Shown piece by piece: positions 19,177-27,657 of a stretch of 64,000 bases of DNA (the stretch's first letter is position 1; each line of letters opens with the position of its first letter). The notes beneath the pieces are model-generated. The model was not told where the DNA came from. It worked only from the letters and a program-made list of their open reading frames with translations, and made no database searches. The DNA comes from Rhodoferax mekongensis (GTDB taxonomy: Bacteria > Pseudomonadota > Gammaproteobacteria > Burkholderiales > Burkholderiaceae_C). The DNA lies in assembly GCF_032191775.1 (NCBI RefSeq), contig NZ_CP132507.1, positions 1,079,001-1,143,000 of the forward strand. The letters run 5' to 3'. The translations under genes were made by a program, and so were the position numbers.

Positions 19177-20123
19177 CGGTGCTATTGACGGGTGCCTCCG
19201 GCTTTGTCGGCAGCGCGCTATTGCGCAAACTGCTCGCCGCAGGCCAGCGCGTTCATGCGTGTTACAGAACCCCACCACCCACTTCGCCCGAGGGGGTGAC
19301 TTGCTACGCCATCCCCGACTTCACCTCGGAAAGCGCTTGGCGTGCCGCCTTGGTCGGTGTGGAGGTGCTAGTCCATGCGGCGGCCAGAGTCCATGTCATG
19401 GATGAGATGGCCGCAGACCCCTTGGAAGAGTTTCGGCGCATCAATGTCCAGGGCACTCTGGCGCTGGCGCGCTGGGCGGCCGAGGCTGGAGTTCGGCGCT
19501 TTGTGTTCATGAGCTCGGTGAAAGCACTTGGCGAGCGAACCTTCCCTGACGCCCCATTTGCAGCAGACACCCTACCAGCGCCAGAGGATGCCTATGGCAT
19601 CTCCAAATGGGAGGCCGAACAGGGGCTGCTACGGCTCGCCCAGGAAACCGGCATGGAGGTGGTCATCATCCGTCCTCCCCTGGTCTACGGCCCAGGGGTC
19701 AAGGCTAATTTCGCCGCCATGATGCGCTGGGTGTCCTGGGGCATTCCATTGCCCTTGGGCGCGGTGACGCATAACCGGCGCAGTTTTGTGGCGCTGGACA
19801 ATCTGGTGGATCTGACCATGCTGTGCACCCACCATCCCGCCGCCGCAAATCACATTTTTCTCGCCAGTGATGGCGAGGATTTATCCACTGCGGAATTGCT
19901 GCGGCGCATGGGGCGTGCCTTGGAAACCTCGGTGCGTTTGCCGGCCGTACCACTGGCCTGGCTGGAAATCGGCGCACGGTTGATGCGTAGAACGAATATT
20001 TACCATCGGCTCTGCGGTTCTTTGCAGGTCGATATCAGCAAAACCCGGCAATTATTGGAATGGACCCCGCCGCTGACCGTGGATGAAGGGCTCTGGCTTG
20101 CCGCAGGAGAGTTTCGAAAATGA
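19173..20123 (+). CDS. NAD-dependent epimerase/dehydratase, WbpV-like UDP-4-keto-sugar reductase
   Basis: A 316-residue extended SDR with GASGFVG at 7-13, FMSSVKALGE around 112-121, and Tyr141/Lys145 in YGISK. The segment HAAARVHVMDE is typical of the WbpV group, which reduces UDP-4-keto-6-deoxy-GlcNAc. This enzyme usually sits near an initiating transferase and a WbpM-type dehydratase; here both follow within 2 kb. Whether it yields the QuiNAc or FucNAc isomer cannot be judged. It overlaps both neighbours by 4 bp. Confidence 0.82.
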   Translation: MTVLLTGASGFVGSALLRKLLAAGQRVHACYRTPPPTSPEGVTCYAIPDFTSESAWRAALVGVEVLVHAAARVHVMDEMAADPLEEFRRINVQGTLALARWAAEAGVRRFVFMSSVKALGERTFPDAPFAADTLPAPEDAYGISKWEAEQGLLRLAQETGMEVVIIRPPLVYGPGVKANFAAMMRWVSWGIPLPLGAVTHNRRSFVALDNLVDLTMLCTHHPAAANHIFLASDGEDLSTAELLRRMGRALETSVRLPAVPLAWLEIGARLMRRTNIYHRLCGSLQVDISKTRQLLEWTPPLTVDEGLWLAAGEFRK

Positions 20124-20680
20124 AACGATTATTGGACGTAATACTGGCCCTAATGGGAGGTCTGTTGCTGGCAATCCCGATACTTCTCACCGCCGTTGCG
20201 GTTCGTTTGACCTCTGCGGGGCCGGTCTTGTACTGGAGTGATCGGGTGGGGCGGAATAACCGCTTGTTCAAAATGCCCAAATTCCGCAGCATGCGTGTCA
20301 ACACGCCGGCCGTGGCGACCCACTTATTAGAAAACCCAGACCAGTGGCTGACACCTATAGGCTCGTTTCTGCGCAAAAGCAGTTTGGACGAATTGCCGCA
20401 ACTGTGGTGCATTTTGAGCGGCGATATGAGTTTTGTTGGTCCGCGCCCTGCACTGTTCAATCAGCAGGATTTGATAAGTTTGCGGACTAGCAAAGGAGTC
20501 CATATGCTGGTTCCCGGTTTGACGGGCTGGGCGCAAATCAATGGGCGCGACGAATTACCCATTCCCCACAAAGTAGCGTTGGACGAAGAATATTTGAAAC
20601 AGTATTCCCTGGGTTTGGATTTGAAGATAATTGCCCTTACTATAGTGAAAGTCTTGAAACGGGAAAGTGTTACCCACTGA
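20120..20680 (+). CDS. Short initiating sugar transferase (PglC/WcaJ C-terminal type)
   Basis: A 186-residue monotopic phosphoglycosyl transferase. A hydrophobic N-terminal helix (residues 4-30, MKRLLDVILALMGG at its start) is the re-entrant membrane anchor. KFRSM at 54-58, the catalytic Asp90-Glu91 in SSLDELPQ, and SFVGPRP at 104-110 are the family motifs. It transfers a sugar-1-phosphate from UDP-sugar to undecaprenyl phosphate, starting the repeat unit. The short form lacks the four-helix N-terminal domain of WbaP/WcaJ. Confidence 0.9.
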   Translation: MKRLLDVILALMGGLLLAIPILLTAVAVRLTSAGPVLYWSDRVGRNNRLFKMPKFRSMRVNTPAVATHLLENPDQWLTPIGSFLRKSSLDELPQLWCILSGDMSFVGPRPALFNQQDLISLRTSKGVHMLVPGLTGWAQINGRDELPIPHKVALDEEYLKQYSLGLDLKIIALTIVKVLKRESVTH

Positions 20681-20706
20681 TTGCGTTCTGCATAAAGGAG
20701 AAGCGT

Positions 20707-21072
20707 GTGAGCAATCTGATCGATATTCAATCTCAAATCGAAAAACTGCAGAAGCAGGCAAATGAGATCAAAGCCAAAGAATTCAACAGCACTGTCCAGG
20801 ATATCTTGGCAAAAATGCAAGCATTCGGGATCACGGTGAAAGATCTGCAGAATGCCAAGCCGGCGAAAGGTTCCAAAGCTATCCGCGGCAAAAAACCTGC
20901 AGCCGTTGCCAAAACTGAGAAGACCTCCAAAAAAGCGGGTGTGGCAGTGGCTGCCAAATACCGCGGCCCCAATGGAGAAACTTGGTCGGGGCGTGGTTTG
21001 ACGCCCAAATGGTTGTCCTCCTTGATCGCACAAGGCCAGTCCAAGGAATCATTCGCGATCAATGCACAGTAA
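20707..21072 (+). CDS. H-NS family nucleoid-associated protein
   Basis: A 121-residue protein starting at GTG 20707 after a strong AAAGGAG at 20694-20700. Residues 3-45 form a probable oligomerisation coiled coil, 50-80 a basic Ala/Lys linker, and 85-103 the DNA-binding core (YRGPNGETW then SGRGLTPKW), which has the beta-proteobacterial H-NS signature. Family members bind AT-rich DNA in the minor groove and silence acquired genes. It lies in line between the sugar transferase and the dehydratase and overlaps the latter by 11 bp, so it is probably co-transcribed with the polysaccharide genes. It may regulate the AT-rich part of this locus, which is inference. Confidence 0.93.
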   Translation: MSNLIDIQSQIEKLQKQANEIKAKEFNSTVQDILAKMQAFGITVKDLQNAKPAKGSKAIRGKKPAAVAKTEKTSKKAGVAVAAKYRGPNGETWSGRGLTPKWLSSLIAQGQSKESFAINAQ

Positions 21073-22921
21073 GTTACTCGCTTGGCCGCGTTCGGCCAAG
21101 CGACTGATCGTGATTGCACTCGATGTAGTGCTTGCGATTCTTTCCACGTGGATTGCGTATTCGTTGCGGTTGGAGGGATTGCACCGGCCTGCTGAGGCTC
21201 AGTGGTGGGTCTATGGCATTGCACCGGTATTGGCGATTCCCATCTTCATTCGTTTCGGCTTGTATCGCGCGATCTTCAGGTACACCGGTCAGGCGGCATT
21301 GATTGCGACGGGTAAAGCGGTCGCTCTCTATGCACTCTTCTTGTCCGCGCTGCTAATGTGGCACCAATGGCCCATGGTGCCGCGCAGTTTGGGTTTGCTT
21401 CAGCCGATGGTGTTTCTGGTTCTGGTCGGCGCAAGCCGCGCTTTTGCGCGTTTCTGGCTGGCTGAAATGGATGCAAAGGCCCGCGGCTCATCGGGCCGAT
21501 TGTTGATTTATGGCGCAGGCAATGCAGGCGCGCAAACTGCTGCGGCTTTGGGCGTGGCGCGCCAATATGATCTGGTCGGTTTCGTGGATGATGACGAAAC
21601 CATGGCCGGGCGCAGTTTGAATGGCCTGCCGGTCTACTCCGCAAAGGCCTTGTCCCGGCTGGTGTCATCAGAGGCGATAACTGACATTTTGCTCGCCATG
21701 CCCAACGCACCGCGCGAGCGGCGGAACCAGATCATCGCAGCGCTTGACGGGATACCGGTGCATGTGCGCACGCTTCCAAGCATGTCCGATCTCGCCAGCG
21801 GAAAAGTGACGGTTCAGGATATTCGGGAACTCGACATTGAAGATTTGTTGGGTAGGGATCCTGTTCCACCGTCAGAAGCGCTGCTGAACCGTGAGTTGAA
21901 TGGGAAAGTCGTTCTCGTAAGCGGTGCGGGCGGAAGCATCGGTTCGGAGCTTGCGCGTCAGATTTGCGCGCAATTGCCGGCCAACTTGATTTTGCTGGAT
22001 CACAATGAATTCGGCTTGTATTCCACCCATCAAGAGCTCTCAACCATGCACTCGGAGCATGGAGTCTCCGTAGAGTTGGTGCCCCTTTTGGGCAGCGTGT
22101 CGAATGAGGAGCGCTTGCGCGATGTTCTGACCACTCACAGGCCCTCAGTGGTTTATCACGCTGCCGCATACAAGCACGTTCCCATGGTGGAAGACAACCC
22201 CGGGGAAGGGGTGCGCAACAACATCTTCGGGACCCTGAATCTTGCGCGTGCGGCAGCGCAAGCGGGTGTGAAGCGTTTTGTCCTCATCAGTACGGACAAA
22301 GCGGTTCGCCCCACCAACGTGATGGGCGCAACCAAGCGCGTGGCGGAATTGGTGCTGCAGGCCTTGGCGGCAAACAACCCGGAAACCTGCTTTTCCATGG
22401 TCCGCTTTGGAAATGTGTTGGGCTCCAGCGGTAGCGTAGTGCCCCTATTCCGCAAACAGCTGGCCGAAGGCGGCCCGCTCACAGTGACCCATGAAGAGGT
22501 AACCCGCTATTTCATGACCATTCCGGAGGCGGCCCAGTTGGTGTTGCAAGCCGGCGCCATGGGGCAGGGCGGTGATGTGTTTGTGCTGGACATGGGGAAG
22601 CCGGTGAAAATCATGGACCTGGCTAGGCGCATGATCCAACTCTCAGGGCTTTCTGTCCGGGATGCAGCACATCCGGATGGCGATATTGAAATTGCCGTAA
22701 CGGGTCTGCGTACCGGTGAAAAGCTCTACGAGGAGTTGCTGATTGGCGACAACCCACAACCGACGGAACACCCCCGAATCATGAAGGCGCATGAGCCTTA
22801 TGTGCCCTGGGAGCAACTCAAGCCGGAGCTCGATGCGCTGTATGTGGCTGCAGAACGTAACGATATGTTCGCCATCAAGGCGTTTATGCAAAAGCACGTT
22901 CAGGGCTACCAGCCGGCCTGA
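21062..22921 (+). CDS. Membrane nucleotide-sugar 4,6-dehydratase (WbpM/FlaA1/CapD family)
   Basis: A 619-residue protein of the long WbpM type. About four membrane helices occupy residues 10-130. A CoA-binding-like Rossmann segment starts at GAGNAG (151-156), and the catalytic SDR domain starts at GAGGSIG (288-294). The active site is STDKAVRPTNV followed by MGATK (Met421, Lys425), methionine replacing the usual tyrosine. It converts UDP-GlcNAc to UDP-4-keto-6-deoxy-GlcNAc for D-QuiNAc/FucNAc-type sugars. It is the last gene of the polysaccharide run. Confidence 0.92.
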   Translation: MHSKLLAWPRSAKRLIVIALDVVLAILSTWIAYSLRLEGLHRPAEAQWWVYGIAPVLAIPIFIRFGLYRAIFRYTGQAALIATGKAVALYALFLSALLMWHQWPMVPRSLGLLQPMVFLVLVGASRAFARFWLAEMDAKARGSSGRLLIYGAGNAGAQTAAALGVARQYDLVGFVDDDETMAGRSLNGLPVYSAKALSRLVSSEAITDILLAMPNAPRERRNQIIAALDGIPVHVRTLPSMSDLASGKVTVQDIRELDIEDLLGRDPVPPSEALLNRELNGKVVLVSGAGGSIGSELARQICAQLPANLILLDHNEFGLYSTHQELSTMHSEHGVSVELVPLLGSVSNEERLRDVLTTHRPSVVYHAAAYKHVPMVEDNPGEGVRNNIFGTLNLARAAAQAGVKRFVLISTDKAVRPTNVMGATKRVAELVLQALAANNPETCFSMVRFGNVLGSSGSVVPLFRKQLAEGGPLTVTHEEVTRYFMTIPEAAQLVLQAGAMGQGGDVFVLDMGKPVKIMDLARRMIQLSGLSVRDAAHPDGDIEIAVTGLRTGEKLYEELLIGDNPQPTEHPRIMKAHEPYVPWEQLKPELDALYVAAERNDMFAIKAFMQKHVQGYQPA

Positions 22922-23008
22922 TACCGAGGACGGTATGGCCGGTGCACACATGCGGCACAATTTGGTCCTGAACACTTTCTCCGACTTATCCCCCATTGGG
23001 TGCCCTTC

Positions 23009-23908
23009 ATGACAGACGCTACGACCGCCATCACCATTGCCCCGTTCGATCAAGCCCAAATTCTGGCTCGTGCCTTGCCTTACATCCGCAAGTTTCACGG
23101 CAAGACCATGGTGATCAAGTACGGCGGCAATGCCATGACGGACCCGGCCTTGCAAAAAGCCTTCGCGGAGGATGTGGTGTTGCTCAAGTTGGTGGGCATC
23201 AACCCTGTGGTTGTGCACGGCGGTGGTCCCCAGATCGAAGGCTTGCTGAAGCGCCTCGGCAAAAAAGGGGAGTTCATTCAGGGCATGCGCGTGACCGACC
23301 CCGAAACCATGGAAGTGGTTGAATGGGTCTTGGGTGGTGAGGTGCAGCAGGACATTGTCGGGCTGATCAACCAGGCTGGTGGCAAGGCCGTGGGCCTGAC
23401 GGGCCGCGATGGCGCCATGATCCGGGCCCAAAAGCTCAAGATGGTGGACAGTGCAGACCCGACCAAAGAGCATGACGTCGGCCAGGTGGGCGATATCGTC
23501 AGCGTAGACCCCAGTGTGGTGAAGGCCCTGCAGGATGACGCCTTTATTCCTGTGGTCAGCCCCATCGGCTTCGGCGAGAACAATGAAAGCTACAACATCA
23601 ATGCCGACGTGGTGGCAGCCAAGCTCGCTACGGTGTTGCAGGCCGAGAAGCTCATGATGTTGACCAACATCAGTGGCGTGTTGGACAAGCAAGGCGTCCT
23701 GATGACAGACCTGACCGCAAAACGTATTGATGAACTGTTTGCCGACGGCACGATCAGCGGCGGCATGCTGCCCAAGATTGCCGGCGCACTGGATGCAGCC
23801 AAGAGCGGCGTGAACTCGGTGCACATCATTGACGGCCGTGTCCCGCACGTGCTGTTGCTAGAGATTCTGACTGATCAGGCCTTTGGCACCATGATCCGGT
23901 CGCAGTAA
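23009..23908 (+). CDS. argB: Acetylglutamate kinase
   Basis: The ATG at 23009 gives 299 residues; a GTG at 23000 would add three. Motifs are KYGGNAM near residue 32, [15 protein letters not shown] near 71, and a late [16 protein letters not shown]. It phosphorylates N-acetylglutamate in arginine biosynthesis and is of normal length. It is followed by one copy of a dispersed repeat and then by a two-component system. Confidence 0.95.
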   Translation: MTDATTAITIAPFDQAQILARALPYIRKFHGKTMVIKYGGNAMTDPALQKAFAEDVVLLKLVGINPVVVHGGGPQIEGLLKRLGKKGEFIQGMRVTDPETMEVVEWVLGGEVQQDIVGLINQAGGKAVGLTGRDGAMIRAQKLKMVDSADPTKEHDVGQVGDIVSVDPSVVKALQDDAFIPVVSPIGFGENNESYNINADVVAAKLATVLQAEKLMMLTNISGVLDKQGVLMTDLTAKRIDELFADGTISGGMLPKIAGALDAAKSGVNSVHIIDGRVPHVLLLEILTDQAFGTMIRSQ

Positions 23909-23912
23909 TCCA

Positions 23913-23967
23913 TTTGCTATCTATTTTGTAGCTACTCGCGCATAACGGTAGTGCGCCAGAGAGGGTT
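23913..23967 (+). repeat. Dispersed repeat copy A, argB to response regulator gap
   Basis: TGCTATCTATTTTGTAGCTA followed by CTCGCGCATA and GTGCGCCAGAGAGGGTTTT. It matches the other copies in its TGCTAT, TAGCT, GCGCATA and GCGCCAGAG blocks. It fills the gap before the response-regulator start. Confidence 0.65.
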
Positions 23968-23970
23968 TTG

Positions 23971-24657
23971 ATGCGACTCCTGTTGGTTGAAGACGATGTG
24001 ATGGTGGCTAGCGGCATCAAGCTGGGCTTGACCGATGCCGGCTATGCCGTGGATTGGGTGGGTAGCGCAGAGCGTGCGCTCGAAGTCACCCAGACGGAGT
24101 CCTTTGATGTGGCGGTGGTGGACATCGGGCTGCCGCACATGGATGGCTTGGCCTTGACCCATTCCCTGCGCAAAAATGGCCAGACCATGCCGGTGCTGAT
24201 TCTCACGGCGCGAGATGCATTGCAGGACCGCGTGCAGGGTCTCGATATGGGCGCAGATGACTACATGGTCAAACCCTTCGAGCTGCCTGAGCTGCTGGCC
24301 CGCTTGCGTGCACTTTTGCGCCGCTCGCAGGCTGCAACCTCATCGATCCTGAGCTTTGGCCCCCTGGAGCTGGATACTGCCCAGCGCGTGGCCTGTATCC
24401 GTGGTGATGGACTGATTGCCACTCCATTGGAGCTGGGCCCCCGCGAATGGACCGTAATGGAATACCTGCTCCTGCAAGCGCCCAAGCCTGCCAACAAGGA
24501 CAAGCTTTTGCAAGCACTCACTGGCTGGGACAAAGAAATCACCCCGAATGCCGTGGAGGTGTACATCTCCCGGCTGCGCGGCAAACTGGAGCCGCATGGC
24601 GTGGCGCTTCGCTCCATTCGCGGCTTCGGTTACCGCCTGGAACTCATCGCAGCCTGA
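23971..24657 (+). CDS. OmpR-family response regulator
   Basis: A 228-residue protein from ATG 23971 (a TTG three bases earlier is also in frame). The receiver domain (1-115) has acidic residues Glu8, Asp9 (VEDD), phosphoacceptor Asp51 (VVDIGLPHMDG) and Lys101 (MVKPFE). The C-terminal winged helix ends VYISRLRGKLE and IRGFGYRLE. It is closest in pattern to QseB/PmrA/TctD regulators. The sensor kinase gene starts one base after its stop. A dispersed repeat occupies the leader just before the start codon. Confidence 0.92.
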   Translation: MRLLLVEDDVMVASGIKLGLTDAGYAVDWVGSAERALEVTQTESFDVAVVDIGLPHMDGLALTHSLRKNGQTMPVLILTARDALQDRVQGLDMGADDYMVKPFELPELLARLRALLRRSQAATSSILSFGPLELDTAQRVACIRGDGLIATPLELGPREWTVMEYLLLQAPKPANKDKLLQALTGWDKEITPNAVEVYISRLRGKLEPHGVALRSIRGFGYRLELIAA

Positions 24658-26085
24658 ATGGTGAACGCCGGCATGTCCACCGGTTTGCAGCGGCGCCTGT
24701 TGCTTCTGCTCTTGTTGCCTTTATTTGTACTGGCTTTGTTGAATGCGTGGTTCGACTACCGCTCTGCAGACAGCGCAGCGCTGCAGCAAGACAGTCAGCT
24801 CCTCAGCCTGGTGCCTTTGTTGGCTGACTCCATCGTCGCCCGGGGCGATACGGCGGCCGCGGTTCCTGTATTGCTCACCGCACCACCTGTGGAAGAGTTC
24901 TTGAACAGTCGGCCGGGCGCTGCAGCAATTGCCGTCGCTGGCTTGGATGGCGTGGTGCGCGTGGGAGCAGACTGGCTTTCAGGGGCCCCGCCCACGACTA
25001 AAGAACCCGCATTTTCCAGTGAAGAGTTTGAGGGGGTAACTTACCGCATCGTCAGCCAACGGGTACAGACCGTGGCGGGTGAATTGGTGGTTCGCTTGGC
25101 GGATGGTTCAGACCCCCGCCAGCAATGGCTGCGCTTGCTCGCGTTGAAGGTGGTGCTGCCGAACCTGGTGCTCGCCTTCGCCGGTTTTTTTGCAGTGCGT
25201 TGGGCAGTGGGCACCGCACTGCGCCCCTTGCTGGAACTGCGGGATGCTTTGGAGCGGCGTTCCCCGCGCGATTTGTCGGCCCTGGACCCGGACGCTTCGC
25301 CCGATGAGGTGAGGCCGTTGGTGGTGTCCTTGAACCGGCTGTTCGGTCTGGTGAATGCCCAGGCCGAAAGCCAGGCCCGTTTCGTGGCGGATGCGGCGCA
25401 CCAACTGCGTACGCCGCTAGCCGGACTACAGGCCCAAGTAGAAGCCTGGGCCCAAGCGGTGGATGCCCAGACTTCCGATAAAAATACGGCATCAGCGCCC
25501 GCCGGATCTGCGCAAGCTGCTATCACTTTAGGAGCGGATCAGGTCTTGCGCTTGCGCCACGCTGCCCGCAGGACGTCCCAGCTTGCCAACCAGTTGCTGG
25601 CCCTCTCAAGGGCTGATGCGCGCAGCGCCAATGTGCAGCCGTTGCAACGCATCGATCTGCAGCAACTGTGCGAGGCGGTACTGGAGTCGCAACTGGATGC
25701 GGCGATGGACAAAAACATAGACTTGGGGCTTGATGCCAGCCCGGTGCACATCAGCGGGCAAGAGTGGTTGTTGCGCGAATTGCTGGTGAATCTGGTCGAT
25801 AACGCGATCAAGTACACACCCTCAGGCGGGCACGTCACCATCCGCTGCGGCCAGGGGCGCTATGCGTTTCTGGAGGTGGAAGACGACGGCCCCGGCGTGC
25901 CAGAGGCTGAGCACCAGCGTGTGCTGGAACGCTTTTACCGGGTTGCGGGTACGGCCGTGGAGGGCAATGGTCTGGGGCTTGCGATTGCCAATGAAATTGC
26001 GCTGGTCCATCGCAGTCAGCTGGAGCTCAAGCCCGGCGGAGCGGGGCGGGGTCTGTGTGTAGGGCTTCGATTCCCCCCGGCCTGA
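24658..26085 (+). CDS. Sensor histidine kinase, repeat-derived insertion in the DHp domain
   Basis: A 475-residue kinase. Membrane helices lie at 11-30 and about 160-183, with a periplasmic domain between. The H box is FVADAAHQLRTPLAGL with His248, the N box LLVNLVDNAIKYTP with Asn382, then EDDGPGVP and GNGLGLAIAN. It pairs with the regulator just upstream (QseC/TctE-like). Oddly, residues about 274-293, between the two DHp helices, are encoded by a copy of the dispersed repeat also found intergenically in this window. The reading frame is kept, but the helix spacing is changed. Signal and targets are unknown. Confidence 0.9.
   Translation: MVNAGMSTGLQRRLLLLLLLPLFVLALLNAWFDYRSADSAALQQDSQLLSLVPLLADSIVARGDTAAAVPVLLTAPPVEEFLNSRPGAAAIAVAGLDGVVRVGADWLSGAPPTTKEPAFSSEEFEGVTYRIVSQRVQTVAGELVVRLADGSDPRQQWLRLLALKVVLPNLVLAFAGFFAVRWAVGTALRPLLELRDALERRSPRDLSALDPDASPDEVRPLVVSLNRLFGLVNAQAESQARFVADAAHQLRTPLAGLQAQVEAWAQAVDAQTSDKNTASAPAGSAQAAITLGADQVLRLRHAARRTSQLANQLLALSRADARSANVQPLQRIDLQQLCEAVLESQLDAAMDKNIDLGLDASPVHISGQEWLLRELLVNLVDNAIKYTPSGGHVTIRCGQGRYAFLEVEDDGPGVPEAEHQRVLERFYRVAGTAVEGNGLGLAIANEIALVHRSQLELKPGGAGRGLCVGLRFPPA
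25480..25537 (-). repeat. Dispersed repeat copy B, inside the sensor kinase gene
   Basis: On + it reads CAGCGCCCGCCGGATCTGCG, then CAAGCTGCTATCACTTTAGG AGCG. The blocks GCGCCC, TGCGC, GCTAT and AGCG line up with copy D in order and spacing. It keeps the kinase reading frame. Confidence 0.6.
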
Positions 26086-26157
26086 AATTCAAAGTGGCCT
26101 GTTGGCGTGTGCGAAAATTTGAGTGGCCACTAACTTCAACGTTCTGCAGAGCAACCT

Positions 26158-26828
26158 ATGTCTGACTCCTCGGCTGCCCCGACCGACACCCCTGACACCT
26201 CGGCTCAACCCGACGACGCGGCACCCGCGCGCAAGCGGCCCAAGCCGGGTGAGCGCCGGGTTCAGATCCTCCAAATGCTCGCGACCATGTTGGAGCAGCC
26301 AGGGGGGAACGCATTACCACCGCTGCACTGGCCGCGCGTCTGGAGGTGAGTGAAGCTGCGCTTTACCGCCATTTTGCGAGCAAGGCCCAGATGTTCGAGG
26401 GACTGATTGACTTCATCGAGCAAACTGTTTTTTCACTGATCAATCAGATCGTCGAGAAAGAGGCTGCTGACGTCGGCCCCGCAACCGGCACGCGTCAGGC
26501 AAGCCGGATCGCAGGCATGTTGGTGCAGTTTGCAGAAAAGAACCCCGGCATGACCCGCGTCATGGTGGGCGATGCCCTGGTGTTGGAGCACGAGCGCCTG
26601 CAGCAACGCATGAACGCGCTGTTCGACAAAGTGGAGTCCACCATCAAGCAGTGCCTGCGCGATGCGGCCTTGCATACGCCCGCATCCGGGCCCAGGCCGG
26701 ACCCGCAAGTGCAAGCCGCGGCCGTGGTGGCTTTTGTGGCCGGGCGCTTGCAGCGTTATGCCCGTTCCGGATTCAAGCGCTCGCCCTCGGAACACCTGGA
26801 GCCGGCACTTGCCCTCATCCTCGGGTAA
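26158..26828 (+). pseudogene. slmA: slmA-like nucleoid occlusion TetR gene, frameshifted
   Basis: The first frame (26158 to about 26307) encodes an N-terminal stretch ending GERRVQILQMLATMLEQPGG. The second frame continues ERITTAALAARLE, then VSEAALYRHFASKAQMFEGL and the rest of an SlmA protein up to 26828. The join lies at a run of six G (26302-26307): one more G would restore a single frame of about 224 residues. SlmA binds DNA and blocks FtsZ ring formation over the nucleoid. The downstream frame has its own ATG candidate at 26346 but would lack half of the helix-turn-helix. This may be a true mutation or a homopolymer sequencing error. Confidence 0.82.
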
Positions 26829-26896
26829 ACCCTAGATTTCCTTAGAAGTGACCCTCTAGAGGGGGCGGATACTTCACAGCACTCGGTGAAATGCTG

Positions 26897-26922
26897 CAAA
26901 ATAGCACGATCGTTCTATTTTG
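26897..26922. promoter_or_regulatory. Probable TetR-family operator (26-bp palindrome)
   Basis: A nearly perfect inverted repeat: arms CAAAATAG and CTATTTTG around the self-complementary centre ACGATCGT, with one mismatched pair. It ends 16 bp before the ATG of the TetR gene, where it would overlap the promoter or leader and allow autoregulation. The same transcript probably continues into the beta-oxidation genes, so it may control the whole operon. Confidence 0.7.
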
Positions 26923-26937
26923 GATGGTATTTCGCTT

Positions 26938-27612
26938 ATGTCGTCTGTCACTGAAAACGCTCTAGAAGCTGTGCCTGCAGAGGCTGGTGCCAAACGCGCA
27001 CCCGCACGCCGCGCCATGCAAAAAGGGCAGCAAACCAAAGCGGCCATTGTGGAAGCTGCGCTGGGCCTTGCGACCCAGATCGGTCTCGAAGGCCTGAGCA
27101 TCGGTGCGCTGGCGGAAGTCACGCAGATGAGCAAGTCCGGCGTGTTTGCGCACTTCGGCTCCCGCGAGGAAATGCAGATCTCCGTGATCCGCGAATACTT
27201 CAATCGCTTTGAGCAGGAAGTCTTTTATCCAGCCCTGCATGCGGACCGCGGACTGCCACGCGTGGAAGCTTTGTTCGGCAATTGGATGAAGCGCGTCGCC
27301 GTGGAAATCCAGTCCGGTTGCATTTTCATCAGCGGCGCCGTCGAATTCGACGACCGCCCGGGCCCGGTGCGCGACGCTCTGGCCTCTTCCGTACAAACCT
27401 GGCTCAGCGCCTTGTACCGCGCTGTCGTGCTGGCCAAGCAATGCGGCCACCTGCGTCCGGAAGCAGATGAACAACAGATGGCCTTTGAAATCCACGGCCT
27501 CATCCTGGCCCTGCACTACGAAGCCCGTTTCCTCAAAAACCCCGGTTCCATTGAGCGCGCGAACCGTGGTTTTTCCAACATCCTTGCGCGCTACGCAATC
27601 ACCTCCGTGTAA
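26938..27612 (+). CDS. TetR/AcrR family regulator of the beta-oxidation operon
   Basis: The ATG at 26938 gives 224 residues; a TTG at 26920 lies inside the operator and is unlikely. After an Ala-rich head, the helix-turn-helix covers about residues 35-80, with MSKSGVFAHFGSREEMQ as the recognition part. The remaining residues are an all-helical ligand domain. It sits 45 bp ahead of an acyl-CoA dehydrogenase gene, and a 26-bp palindrome precedes it. This is consistent with a fatty-acid-responsive repressor such as FadP in beta-proteobacteria. The specific name is not certain. Confidence 0.87.
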   Translation: MSSVTENALEAVPAEAGAKRAPARRAMQKGQQTKAAIVEAALGLATQIGLEGLSIGALAEVTQMSKSGVFAHFGSREEMQISVIREYFNRFEQEVFYPALHADRGLPRVEALFGNWMKRVAVEIQSGCIFISGAVEFDDRPGPVRDALASSVQTWLSALYRAVVLAKQCGHLRPEADEQQMAFEIHGLILALHYEARFLKNPGSIERANRGFSNILARYAITSV

Positions 27613-27657
27613 GCGCCAGAACCCATCTTCACCCCCAGTTACCTAGGAGAACTCACC

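Noticed and set aside
26346..26828. Treating the downstream slmA frame as a separate TetR gene
   Set aside because: It would begin in the middle of the helix-turn-helix, while the missing first half is present in the next frame immediately upstream.
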